Source: Pseudomonas sp. stari2 (GTDB lineage Bacteria; Pseudomonadota; Gammaproteobacteria; Pseudomonadales; Pseudomonadaceae). From it: 64,000 nucleotides of DNA. This document shows, piece after piece, positions 16,560 through 28,000 of this stretch (its first letter is position 1; every line of letters starts with the position of its first letter). Under the pieces are notes generated by a model, which was not told the origin of the DNA, made no database searches, and was given only the letters and a program-made list of their open reading frames with translations. The stretch lies in contig NZ_CP099760.1 in the NCBI RefSeq assembly GCF_040760005.1, positions 335,001 through 399,000 on the forward strand. The letters are read 5' to 3'. A program made the translations under genes and the position numbers.

Positions 16560-18503
16560 ATGTCTTTGTTCAAACAGCTGTTGATCGCTATCTGTCTGTT
16601 CCTGGTGGTCGCCTTTACCGGCAGCTTCATGGTCAGTCTGGAGAGCTCGCGCACCCAGTACGTCAACCAGTTGCGCTCCCACGCCCAGGACGCCGCCACG
16701 GCACTGGCGCTGTCGCTGACACCGAATATCGACGACCCGGCGATGGTCGAGTTGCTGGTCAGCTCGATTTTCGACAGCGGTTATTACTCGAGCATCCGCG
16801 TGGTCGATCTGAAGACCGACCAGACTATTGTCGAGCGCAGTGGCATTCCCGCCGTCACCAACGTGCCGGACTGGTTCGTCAAACTGATCGGCCTGGAACC
16901 GGCCGGTGGCGATGCGCTGGTCAGCCGTGGCTGGGAGCAAGCGGCGCGGGTCGAGGTGGTCAGCCACCCGATGTTCGCGTTGGCCAAACTCTGGCAGAGC
17001 GCCTTGGGCAGTCTTGGTTGGTTGTTGGTCTGCGGCGCGGTGAGTGCGGTGTTGGGCGCGCTGTTGCTGCGTCGGCAACTGAGGCCGCTGGATTACATGG
17101 TCAAGCAATCCCACGCCATCGCCCGTCGCGAATTCCTCAGCCTGCCGGACCTGCCGCGTACGCCTGAACTGCGTCGCGTGGTGCTGGCCATGAACCAGAT
17201 GGTCGAGAAGCTCAAGGCGCTGTTCCAGGAGCAGGCCGAACGCAGCGAAAAACTGCGTACCGAGTCCTATCAGGACAACCTCACCGGGCTCGCCAACCGA
17301 CGCTACTTCGAGATGCAATTGAACGCTCGCGTGAGCAACCCGGAACAGGCCAGCTCAGGTTACTTGCTGTTGCTTCGGGTCAAGGATCTGGCGGGTTTGA
17401 ACCAGCGTCTCGGCGGTCAGCGCACCGATGAATTGTTGAAAGCGGTCGGTCAGCAACTCTCTCGCGAGTGCGCCAAATACCCGGAAACCCAGAACCTCGT
17501 AACCCGCATTCGAGGCGGTGAATTCGCCGTGCTGGCGCCGGGGCTGACCCGCGAAGAAGCGCTGCAACTGGCGCAGAACCTCGACAGCGCCCTGGGCAGC
17601 CTGCATGCGACGGGCGCCACCGACGTGCCTGCTGTGGCCTCCATCGGCCTGGCGCCGTTCGCCCACGGCGATTCTCCGCAAGCGGTACTCAGCCTCGGCG
17701 ATCAGGCCTTGGCTCAGGCCGAAGGTCAGGGCGAACAGAACTGGGCGTGCCTCGACCAGAGCCTGGTGGCGGATGTCGGCGACGATCACCACGCCTGGCA
17801 TCGCCTGCTCGATCAGGCGCTGAATCAGCGGCGTTTCGAGTTGTTCTTCCAGCCGGTGGTGGCAGCTCAGGACACGCAGCTGGTGCTGCATTACAAAGTG
17901 CTGTCGCGCCTGCTCGACGAACAGGGCCAGACCATTCCCGCCGGACGTTTCCTGCCATGGCTGGAGCGCTTTGGCTGGACCGCACGGCTGGACCGTTTGA
18001 TGCTCGAGCGGGTGCTGGAGCAAATGGCCGGCCATGAAGAATCCCTGGCGCTGAACCTGTCTTCGGCGACCCTGGCCGATCCGCAGGCGCTGAACAAAGT
18101 CTTCGAGATTCTGCGCTCGCATTCCAATCTGGGGCCGCGCCTGACCCTGGAAATCGGCGAGGAACAATTGCCGGAGCAAGCGGTGCTGGAACAGTTGACC
18201 CGCCGCCTGCGCGAACTCGGTTTCTCCCTGAGCCTGCAGCGCTTCGGCGGGCGCTTCAGCATGATCGGCAACCTGGCGCGGCTAGGGCTGGCGTACCTGA
18301 AGATCGATGGCAGCTACATCCGCGCGATCGATCAGGAGAGCGACAAGCGCCTGTTCATCGAGGCGATCCAGCGGGCGGCGCACAGCATCGATCTGCCGCT
18401 GATTGCCGAACGGGTCGAGACGGAAGGGGAGTTGTCGGTGATTCGCGAGATGGGGTTGTATGGGGTTCAGGGGCAGCTCTTCGGCGAGCCGAAACCCTGG
18501 TGA
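16560..18503 (+). CDS. lapD: LapD, inside-out c-di-GMP receptor controlling LapG
   Basis: A 647-aa inner-membrane protein. TM1 (about 5-25) is followed by a periplasmic output domain to about 150, TM2 (about 151-170), HAMP (about 170-225), a degenerate GGDEF domain (RGGEF at 318-322) and a degenerate EAL domain (KVL at 446-448 in place of EAL). The lost motifs indicate a binding receptor, not an enzyme. W125 in the periplasmic loop RGWEQ is the tryptophan known in P. fluorescens to grip LapG. When c-di-GMP is bound in the cytoplasm LapD sequesters LapG and keeps LapA on the surface. Confidence 0.97.
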   Translation: MSLFKQLLIAICLFLVVAFTGSFMVSLESSRTQYVNQLRSHAQDAATALALSLTPNIDDPAMVELLVSSIFDSGYYSSIRVVDLKTDQTIVERSGIPAVTNVPDWFVKLIGLEPAGGDALVSRGWEQAARVEVVSHPMFALAKLWQSALGSLGWLLVCGAVSAVLGALLLRRQLRPLDYMVKQSHAIARREFLSLPDLPRTPELRRVVLAMNQMVEKLKALFQEQAERSEKLRTESYQDNLTGLANRRYFEMQLNARVSNPEQASSGYLLLLRVKDLAGLNQRLGGQRTDELLKAVGQQLSRECAKYPETQNLVTRIRGGEFAVLAPGLTREEALQLAQNLDSALGSLHATGATDVPAVASIGLAPFAHGDSPQAVLSLGDQALAQAEGQGEQNWACLDQSLVADVGDDHHAWHRLLDQALNQRRFELFFQPVVAAQDTQLVLHYKVLSRLLDEQGQTIPAGRFLPWLERFGWTARLDRLMLERVLEQMAGHEESLALNLSSATLADPQALNKVFEILRSHSNLGPRLTLEIGEEQLPEQAVLEQLTRRLRELGFSLSLQRFGGRFSMIGNLARLGLAYLKIDGSYIRAIDQESDKRLFIEAIQRAAHSIDLPLIAERVETEGELSVIREMGLYGVQGQLFGEPKPW

Positions 18504-18507
18504 TGAA

Positions 18508-18542
18508 TTGCCCGTTCCCACGCGCAGCGCGGGAACGGGCAA
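18508..18542. terminator. Hairpin between lapD and the downstream convergent gene
   Basis: A 12-bp perfect stem TTGCCCGTTCCC / GGGAACGGGCAA surrounds the GC-rich loop ACGCGCAGCGC. There is no strong T-run. The core resembles REP-like palindromes common between Pseudomonas genes. It separates convergent lapD and the 112-aa gene. Confidence 0.6.
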
Positions 18543-18553
18543 GACAAAAGAGA

Positions 18554-18892
18554 TCAGATCAACCCGGTCTCTTCATCATCGATCAACTGACTCAACCCGC
18601 CCAACGCTTCCCGGGCCTGGGTCCGGTCCATCAACTTGGCCTGGGCCGCCGGCGGCAGGTCGGTGACGCGGATCACGCCTTTCTGGGTCAGGACCTGAAT
18701 CAGGTCGTCGAGTACCCGAATCATCTCCAGGTCGCTCTGCTTGAGCTGCTTGAGGCTGTTTTCCACCGCCGCGTTGGCAAACCAGGCCTGGATTTCATGG
18801 TGGTCGGCGGGCAGCGTTTCCGTGGCCTCGGCCCAGGCCGCAGCTTCCACGCGAACCAACTGACCCTGTGCATCGCGTTGCACGTAAAACAT
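18554..18892 (-). CDS. Conserved hypothetical protein (112 aa)
   Basis: A small acidic soluble protein with no signal peptide or membrane segment. It starts MFYVQRDAQGQLVRVE and contains a helical middle (LKQLKQSDLEMIRVLDDLIQVL) and a short DLPPAAQAKLM motif. Small proteins of this type occur widely in pseudomonads, sometimes under the misleading name tryptophan synthase subunit beta; nothing in it resembles TrpB. It lies between lapD and lapA but on its own, so a link to adhesion is unproven. Function unknown. Confidence 0.8.
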   Translation of the reverse strand: MFYVQRDAQGQLVRVEAAAWAEATETLPADHHEIQAWFANAAVENSLKQLKQSDLEMIRVLDDLIQVLTQKGVIRVTDLPPAAQAKLMDRTQAREALGGLSQLIDDEETGLI

Positions 18893-19003
18893 TGAGCATC
18901 CCTCGGAAATGGACCAGCGTCATGCTGTCAGCAGCATAGCCAACTGCACGGGAGTATGCGGTGCGGCGACGCAATCGTCACCGGGAAGAAAGACGCAAAC
19001 GTG

Positions 19004-19028
19004 ACGGCCGCCCCATTGGGGCGGCCGT
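19004..19028 (-). terminator. Terminator after lapA
   Basis: CGGCCGCCCC pairs with GGGGCGGCCG over an ATT loop 13 bp past the lapA stop. A T-rich stretch (TTTTGTT) lies on the plus-strand side, and the minus-strand exit is TCACGTTTG, so the stem is strong but the U-run weak in the lapA sense. Confidence 0.75.
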
Positions 19029-19040
19029 TTTGTTCACGCA

Positions 19041-22000
19041 TCAGCTGTTGTTGTGGTCGACCTTGATGGTCGGATCGCTGCCGGCAATCAGGTTGTGAAT
19101 GTTGGCAGTGGACCAGTTGTTGCCTTCCAGTTTGATCGTCACGTCCGGTGTCGCGGCAGCCGCATCGGCGGAGTTGAACTTGCCCGCCGAACTGACTTGC
19201 AGCGACGACACGCCGTCGACCGTGGTGATCTTCAGGAAGTTGTCGATGGTGCTGCCGGACTCGCCCTGCAGCAGGTCGCGCAGGTCGATACGGTCACCTT
19301 CGCTGGCGTTGAAGTCCTTGATCACATCGTTGCCGGTGTCACCTGCTTTCCAGACGAAGGTGTCGGCACCGGAACCGCCGATCAGGATGTCGTTGCCCTG
19401 GCCGCCGATCAGCGTGTCGTTGCCGGAGCCGCCGAGCAGGATGTCATTGCCTTTGCCGCCGTCGAGCACGTCATTGCCGCCGCCGCCGAACAGGATGTCA
19501 TTGCCTGCGCCACCCAGTAGCGTGTCGTTGCCGTCATGGGCACCGGACACATCGAACGCCTGATAGTGCTCGGTGATGTACTGGTGCACGTTGCTGGTGG
19601 TGACTTTGCTGACATCGACGCCAGTCTGCTGCGCAACGAATGCCTGTATCGCCTGGTAACCCTCACCGGCAATGCCGTTGAAGCTCACCAGGTCGCCGAA
19701 CAGGATGTCGTTGCCGTCGCCACCGTTGACGGTGTCGTTGCCCGGCATCGTCGCTTCGGTGTGGCCGATGATCGAGTTGGCCAGGTCCTTCGGATCGATG
19801 TTGGTCTGCGGGTTGTGATCGGTGTCGTACGGTTTCAGGTCGTTGAGGCTGACACCGCTGTTGATCCCGATGGCTTCCACATTGGACAGGTTGCCCAGCA
19901 GCGCGAAGGCGCTGTTGGCGTTGTCAGTGGTGGCCTGGCTGGTGCTGCTGCCGGAGCCAGCCAGGCTCGACAGCTCGTAGGTGCCGTCGCCCTGAGCGTG
20001 GATGGTACCCACGTTGCTCCAGTTCCAGCTGCCGTTCTTGTACGTCTGCAGCACCACGGCACCCGCCGTGCTGATGGTCAGGTAGTGGGTACTGTCGATG
20101 TAGGTGCTGAAGCTGTCACCCAGCTTGTAGTTGCTGGTCTTCACCACGTCGTCGAGCTTCACGTTGCCGTACAGCGTCGGGTTGGTCTGTTCGCCGCTCT
20201 GGTAGTAGGTCGGCTGGCCGTCGGTGATGAAGTACGTGAGGTTCTTCGCCCCGGTGTTGGCCACGGCTTCAGTGCTCTGGAAGAAGTTGGCCGTAGCCTT
20301 GAACACGTCTTCGTAGTTGGTGCCGCCACCGGAGGTCATTGAGTCCAGCACAGCCTTGAGCTTGGTCAGCGCGTTCGGGTCGTTGAGGTTCACCGACACC
20401 GACTTGTTGACCTGGGTATCGAAGTCCACCAGGAAGATGTTCACCGTACCCGAGTTGTTGCCCATGCTCTGCTTGAGGGTGTTGAACACCGACGTCAGCG
20501 AGTCCTTGGCGGCGTTGATCGACGAGGTGCTCATACTGCCCGAGCTGTCGACCATGAACGCGATGTTGTAGTTGGTGCCCGGCACCACGGTCAGGCCGCC
20601 GATGTCGGCGACGATGATGTCGTTGCCGTCGGTGCCGGTGACGGTGTCGTCGGCAGAGGTGGCGACAATCGAGTTGTAGACCGCCGGCACCACGGAGACC
20701 GGAATGGTCGCGGTGGTGCTGGCCGAGCCGCCCAGTGCCTCGGTCGAAGTCGAGGTCACGGTCAGGTTGAACTGGCCGTTGTAGTAGGCCGGCGGAGTCA
20801 CGGTCAGGCTGCCGAGGTTCCAGCCCGTGACGTTGGCGTCGCCGCTGGTGGCGGTCACGGTGAAGCTGTGGCCCGCACCATCGCTGAGCACCGAACCGAC
20901 CGGTGCGCCGCTGATCTTGATGCTCAGGGTTTCCGAGCCGTCGGTGTCGGTCAGCGCGGTGCTGATCGACGACAGTTTCACGGTGGTGCCTTCGGCGCCG
21001 GTGTTGAGCTTGTAGCCGTCGTAATAGCCTTCGCCGTTGGTGCCGTGCAGGTCGGAGACGGTCACACCGGAGTTCACCAGGTCCTGTACGCCGGTGTAGA
21101 TCGGCACGCCGGCACTGCTCAGGTCGATCGCCGTGCCGCCGTTGACCGACAGGTTGACGTCATAGCTGCCCGGACCGCTCTGGTTGTGGTGGTAGATTTC
21201 CAGGGTGTAGTAGCCGCTGGTGGTCGGGGTGAACGAACCGTTGAGGTTGCCGCCCGCGCCCCACGTCGTGGAGGCCACGTTCTTGCCACCGATGTTTACC
21301 AACAGGCTGTCATCGCCGGTGCCGGTGAAGGTGTAGGTCTTGCCGGCTTCGAGGTAGATCAGGCCGGAGGTCTTCGACGCGGTGCCCGCCGCGACGTTGC
21401 CGTCGGATTGCACGTTGGTCACGTTGCCTTTGGAGTTCGCGGTGCCGGCGCCGTCGATCACGTTTTTCAGGGTGGTCGAGTTCGCGCCACTGCCATCGGT
21501 GCCCAGGCCCGACAGGCCGGTCCAGACTTCCTTGATCAGCCCGGTGGACTTCACGCTGTTGTCGGCCACCGACAGGGTCGGCGCATCCGCCACCGGCGTG
21601 ATGTCGATCTTGATCGTACCGGTGTTGCCCAGCAGTTGGCCGTCGGTTGGCTGGAACTTGATCTGCGCGTAGTCCGCCTGGTTGTTGCCCAGACCGGTGC
21701 CGCCATAACCGTTCGCACCCGATTCGTTGGCATCCGGCAGGAAGCGCAGCTTGCCGGCGTCGATGTCGGCCTTACTGAAAGTCTGGTTGGTGGCGACGTC
21801 TTTCCAGGTCGAACCGTCCAGATACTGCAGTTTGCCTTCGCCCGGCAGCTGGGTGATTTTCACGCCCAGGCTCGAGGCCGGGCTGTCCACGTCGGTGACG
21901 CCGAAGGTCGACCAGCCGAGGATCAGCGGGGTGTCTTCGGTGCCGGTGACGTTGACCGGTGCAGCGACCGGCGCGTCGTTGACGGCCACGACGTTGACCG

Positions 22001-25000
22001 TGGTGGTGGCGACGTTGGAGTAGTTGCCGCCATCGGTCACCGTCACGGTGATGATCCGCGGCACGGTGCTCGGGTCTTCACTGCTGTTGGTGAAGGTGAT
22101 GTTCTTGATCGCCTGCATGTAGTCGGCGAGCGTCGCGTTGCCGGACAGGGTCAGCGTGATGGTGCCATTGGTGCTGTTGGCATTGATGGTGATGCCGTTG
22201 ACGCTGTTGCCCAGATTCAGCGCATCGCCGTCCTGACGGTTGGTCAGCACGATGGTGGCGCCGGTCAGCATGGTGCTGTCCGGGTCGGTGATGCTGATGT
22301 CGGTGTCGGCAATCGACACGCCCGCGCCCGGGGTGTTTTCGGTGAAGGTCACCTTGTAGTCGGCCCCGGTGGCGCCGCTGGAGTTGTTGGCGTCGAGGTC
22401 GAGGACCGGTGGCGCATCGTTGTCGATGATCGAGGTGCTGACGCTGCCGTTGGTGCTGCTGACCGCCAGGTTCTCGAAGTTGCCGCCGGTGGCCGAGTCG
22501 ATCTTGACCACGAAGTTCTCGGTGCCTTCGGTGATCTTGTCGTCGATGGTTGCGACGTTGAACTGCGCGCTGCTGGCGCCTGCCGGGATCTTCACGGTGT
22601 ACACGCCGGTGAAGTCCGAACCGTCGGCGGCGGTGCCGCTGTAGACGATTTTCAGGGTCACTTCGGTTTGCGCCGGGTGGGTCAGGCTCACGGTGTAGGT
22701 CGCGGTCTGGCCTTCGGTCACCGAGGTGCTGCCGGTGATGCTGACGGTGGTGGTGTCGATGGTGTCGGTGACGTTGGTCACCGCTGGCGTGTTGCTGGTC
22801 ACCAGGTTTTCGAAGTTGCCACCGGTGGCGTTGGTGATGGTTGCCTGCACGGTGCCGGCGTCTTTGTAGACGTCGTCAGCTGGTGCCGGAACAGTCACGG
22901 TGCCAGTGGTTTTACCGGCCTCGATGGTGATCACCGAGCCATTGCTCAGGGTCACGGTCACCGGCGTGCCTGCCGCGTTGGTCAGGGTCGCGGTGTAGGT
23001 GATCTGACCACCTTCAGCCACGGTGCCGGTCGCTGTCAGCGACAGGTTGGTGGTGTCGATGGTGTCGGTAACCGTGGTGCTGACCGGCGTCTTGTCGGCC
23101 ACGAGGTTTTCGTAGTTGCCGCCGCTGACGTTGGTGATCGAGTTGGTCAGTGGTGCATGACCATTCAACACGTCGTTCGGCGCAGTCGTGGTGACGGTGC
23201 CGGTGGTCTTGCCGATGTCGATCGTGATGGTCTGGCCGTTGGACAGGGCCACGGTCACTGGCGAACCGGTCACCGGCGCGCCGACAGTCGCGGTGTAGAC
23301 GACGTTGCCGCCCTCGGCCGCGGTTGCGGTCGCGGTGAGCTTCACGGTGGTGGTGTCGATGGTGTCGGTGACGTTGGTCACGGCCGGTGTGTTGCTGGTC
23401 ACCAGATTTTCGAAGTTGCCACCGGTGGCCGATTTGATCGTGGCCTGAATGGTGCCGGCGTCTTTGTAAACGTCATCGGCTGGTGCAGGAACGGTCACGG
23501 TGCCGGTGGTTTTGCCGGCGTCGATGGTGATCACGGCGCCGTTGCTCAAGGTGACGGTCACCGGAGTGCCCGCAGCGTTGGTCAACGTTGCGGTGTAGAC
23601 GATCGAGCCACCTTCGGCCACGGTGCCGGTCGCGGTCAGCGACAGGTTGGTGGTGTCGATGGTGTCGGTGACGGTGGTGCTGACCGGCGTCTTGTCGGCC
23701 ACGAGGTTCTCGTAGTTGCCGCCGCTGACATTGGTGATGGCGTTGGTCAGCGGTGCGTGACCGTTCAACGCATCGTTCGGTGCGGTGGTGGTCACGGTGC
23801 CGGTGGTTTTACCCACTTCGATGGTGATGGTCTGGCCGTTGGACAGGGTCACGGTCACTGGCGAACCGGTCACCGGTGCACCAACAGTCGCGGTGTAGAC
23901 GACGTTGCCGCCCTCGGCCGCTGTTGCGGTCGCGGTCAGCTTCACGGTGGTGGTGTCGATGGTGTCGGTGACGTTGGTCACCGCTGGTGTGGTGCTGGTT
24001 ACCAGGTTTTCGAAGTTGCCACCGGTGGCGTTGGTGATGGTTGCCTGAACAGTGCCGGCGTCTTTGTAAACGTCATCGGCTGGAGCCGGAACAGTCACGG
24101 TGCCGGTGGTTTTGCCGGCGTCGATGGTGATCACGGCGCCATTGCTCAACGTTACGGTCACCGGAGTGCCAGCAGCGTTGGTCAGTGTGGCGGTGTAGAT
24201 AATCGAACCGCCCTCGGCGACCGAATTGGTGGCGCTCAAGGACAGGTTGGTGGTGTCGATGGTGTCGGTGACAGTGGTCGAAACCGGGGTCTTGTCGGCA
24301 ACGAGATTCTCGTAGTTGCCGCCACTCACGCCGGTGATCGCGTTGGTCAGTGGCGCATGACCATTCAACACGTCGTTCGGCGCGGTGGTGGTGACGGTGC
24401 CGGTGGTCTTGCCGACTTCGATGGTGATTTGCTGACCGTTCGACAGGGTCACGGTCACTGGAGAGCCGGTAACCGGTGCACCCACTGTGGCGGTGTAGGT
24501 GACGGTGCCACCCTCGGCCGCTGTCGCGGTCGCGGTCAGCTTCACGGTAGTGGTGTCGATGGTGTCGGTGACGCTGGTCACCGCTGGCGTGGTGCTGGTC
24601 ACCAGGTTTTCGAAGTTGCCACCGGTGGCCGACTTGATTGTTGCCTGAACGTTGCCGGCGTCCTTGTAGACGTCATCGGCCGGTGCCGGAACCGTCACGG
24701 TGCCGGTGGTTTTGCCCGCGTCGATGGTGATGACAGCTCCGTTCGACAAGGTCACGGTGACTGGCGAGCCAGCGGCGTTGGTCAGGGTTGCGGTGTAGGT
24801 GATCTGGCCACCTTCGGCCACGGTGCCGGTCGCGGTCAGCGACAGGTTGGTGGTGTCGATGGTGTCGGTCACGGTGGTGCTGACCGGGGTTTTGTCAGCG
24901 ACCAGATTTTCGTAGTTGCCGCCGGAAGCGTTGGTGATGGCGTTGGTCAACGGCGCGTGGCCGGTCAGCACATCGTTTGGCGCCGTGGTAGTTACGGTGC

Positions 25001-28000
25001 CGGTGGTCTTGCCCACTTCGATGGTGATGGTCTGGCCGTTCGACAGGGTCACGGTGACCGGCGAGCCGGTGACCGGTGCCCCCACGGTAGCGGTGTAGGT
25101 GACGGTGCCACCTTCAGCAGCGGTTTCGGTCGCAGTCAGTTTGACCGTGGTGGTGTCGATGGTGTCCGTGACGTTGGTCACGGCTGGTGTATTGCTGGTC
25201 ACCAGGTTTTCGAAGTTGCCACCGGTGGCGGATTTGATCGTGGCCTGGACGGTGCCGGCGTCTTTGTAAACGTCATCGGCGGGGGCCGGAACGGTCACAG
25301 TGCCGGTGGTCTTGCCCGCGTCGATGGTGATCACGGCGCCGTTCGACAAGGTCACGGTCATTGGCGAGCCAGCGGCGTTGGTCAAGGTCGCGGTGTAGGT
25401 GATCGAACCACCCTCGGCCACGGTGCCGGTCGCAGTCAGCGACAGGTTGGTGGTGTCGATGGTGTCGGTGACGGTGGTGCTGACCGGCGTCTTGTCCGCT
25501 ACGAGGTTCTCGTAGTTGCCGCCGCTGACGTCGGTAATCGCGTTGGTCAGCGGCGCGTGGCCAGTCAGCGCATCGTTCGGCGCGGTGGTGGTCACGGTGC
25601 CGGTGGTTTTGCCCACTTCGATGGTGATGGTCTGGCCGTTCGACAGGGTCACGGTCACTGGCGAGCCGGTGACAGGTGCACCCACGGTCGCGGTGTACGT
25701 AACGGTGCCGCCTTCAGCTGCCGACTCGGTCGCAGTGAGTTTCACCGTGGTGGTGTCGATGGTGTCGGTGACCTGGGTCACCGCAGGAGCCGTGCTGGTG
25801 ACCAGATTTTCGAAGTTGCCACCCGTGGCGGACTTGATCGTCGCTTCCACGGTGCCGGCGTCCTTGTAGACGTCGTCGGCAGGGGCTGGAACCGTCACGG
25901 TACCGGTGGTCTTGCCGGCGTCGATGGTGATCACGGCGCCGTTGCTCAAGGTCACGGTCACAGGGGTGCCCGCAGCGTTGGTCAGTGTGGCGGTGTAGAT
26001 GATCGAACCGCCCTCGGAGACCGAATTGGTGGCGCTGAGGGTCAGGTTGGTGGTGTCGACGGTGTCGGTGACCGTGGTCGAAACCGGGGTCTTGTCGGCA
26101 ACGAGGTTCTCGTAGTTGCCGCCGGATACGTTGGTGATGGCGTTGGTCAACGGCGCGTGGCCGGTCAACGCATCGTTCGGCGCGGTAGTGGTCACGGTGC
26201 CGGTTGTCTTGCCGACTTCGATGGTGATTTGCTGACCATTGGACAGGGTCACGGTAACCGGAGAACCCGTCACCGGTGCGCCAACAGTAGCGGTGTAGGT
26301 GACGGTGCCGCCTTCAGCCGCCGACTCGGTCGCGGTCAGTTTGACCGTGGTGGTGTCGATGGTGTCAGTGACATTGGTCACGGCTGGTGTGTTGCTGGTC
26401 ACCAGGTTTTCGAAGTTGCCACCAGTGGCGGACTTGATCGTCGCTTCCACGGTGCCGGCGTCTTTGTAGACGTCATCGGCTGGCGCCGGGACGGTCACGG
26501 TGCCAGTGGTCTTGCCAGCGTCGATGGTGATCACCGCACCGTTCGACAAGGTCACGGTGACTGGCGAGCCAGCGGCGTTGGTCAGGGTGGCGGTGTAGGT
26601 GATCTGACCACCTTCAGCCACGGTGCCGGTCGCTGTCAGCGACAGGTTGGTGGTATCGATGGTGTCGGTCACGGTGGTGCTGACCGGCGTCTTGTCGGCC
26701 ACGAGGTTTTCGTAGTTGCCGCCGGATACGTTGGTGATGGCGTTGGTCAGCGGCGCATGGCCGTTCAGCACATCATTCGGCGCGGTGGTGGTCACGGTGC
26801 CAGTGGTTTTGCCCACTTCGATGGTGATTTGCTGACCATTGGTCAGGGTCACGACCACCGGCGAGCCGGTCACCGGTGCGCCAACCGTCGCGGTGTAAGT
26901 AACACTGCCACCTTCGGCCGCCGTTTCGGAAGCGGTCAGCTTCACGGTCGTCGTGTCGATGGTGTCGGTGACTTCGGTCACGGCCGGAACGGTGCTCGGA
27001 ACGAGGTTCTCGAAGTTGCCACCGGTTGCATCCTTGATGGTGACTTCGACTTTGCCGGCATCTTTGTAGACGTCATCGGCCGGGGCCGGAACGGTTACGG
27101 TGCCGGTGGTTTTACCCGCTTCGATGGTGATGACGGCGCCGTTGCTCAACGTCACGGTCAGCGGCGTGCCGGCCGGGTTGGTCAAGGTCGCGGTGTAGGT
27201 GATCGAACCACCCTCGGCCACGGTGCCGGTCGCAGTCAGCGACAGGTTGGTGGTGTCGATGGTGTCGGTGACGGTGGTGCTGACCGGCGTCTTGTCCGCT
27301 ACGAGGTTCTCGTAGTTGCCGCCGCTGACGTCGGTAATCGCGTTGGTCAGCGGTGCATGGCCGTTGAGTGCGTCGTTTGGCGCGGTGGTGGTCACGGTGC
27401 CGGTGGTTTTGCCGACTTCGATGGTGATTTGCTGACCATTGGACAGGGTCACGGTAACTGGCGAACCGGTCACAGGTGCGCCGACAGTCGCGGTGTAGGT
27501 GACGGTGCCGCCTTCCGCCGCCGACTCGGTCGCGGTCAGTTTGACCGTGGTGGTGTCGATGGTGTCAGTGACCTGAGTCACGGCCGGAACGGTGCTTGGC
27601 ACCAGGTTCTCGAAGTTGCCACCGGTGGCCGTCGAAATGGTCGCTTCGACTTTGCCCGCATCCTTGTAAACGTCATCGGCCGGAGCCGGAACGCTTACGG
27701 TGCCGGTGGTCTTACCGGCTTCGATGGTGATGACAGCGCCGTTGGACAGGGTCACGGTGACTGGCGTGCCGGCCGGATTGGTCAGGGTCGCGGTGTAAAC
27801 GATCGAGCCGCCTTCGGCCACGGAGCCAGTGGCGCTCAGGGTCAGGTTGGTGGTGTCGACGGTGTCGGTCACGGTGGTGCTGACCGGAGTCTTGTCGGCC
27901 ACCAGATTCTCGTAGTTGCCACCGCTCACGCCGGTGATCGAGTTGGTCAGCGGCTCGTGACCGTTCAACGCGTCATTCGGCGCGGTGGTGGTCACGGTGC

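Noticed and set aside
18554..18892. Tryptophan synthase beta subunit label for the 112-aa protein
   Set aside because: The length is a quarter of TrpB and no PLP-binding or TrpB motif is visible.
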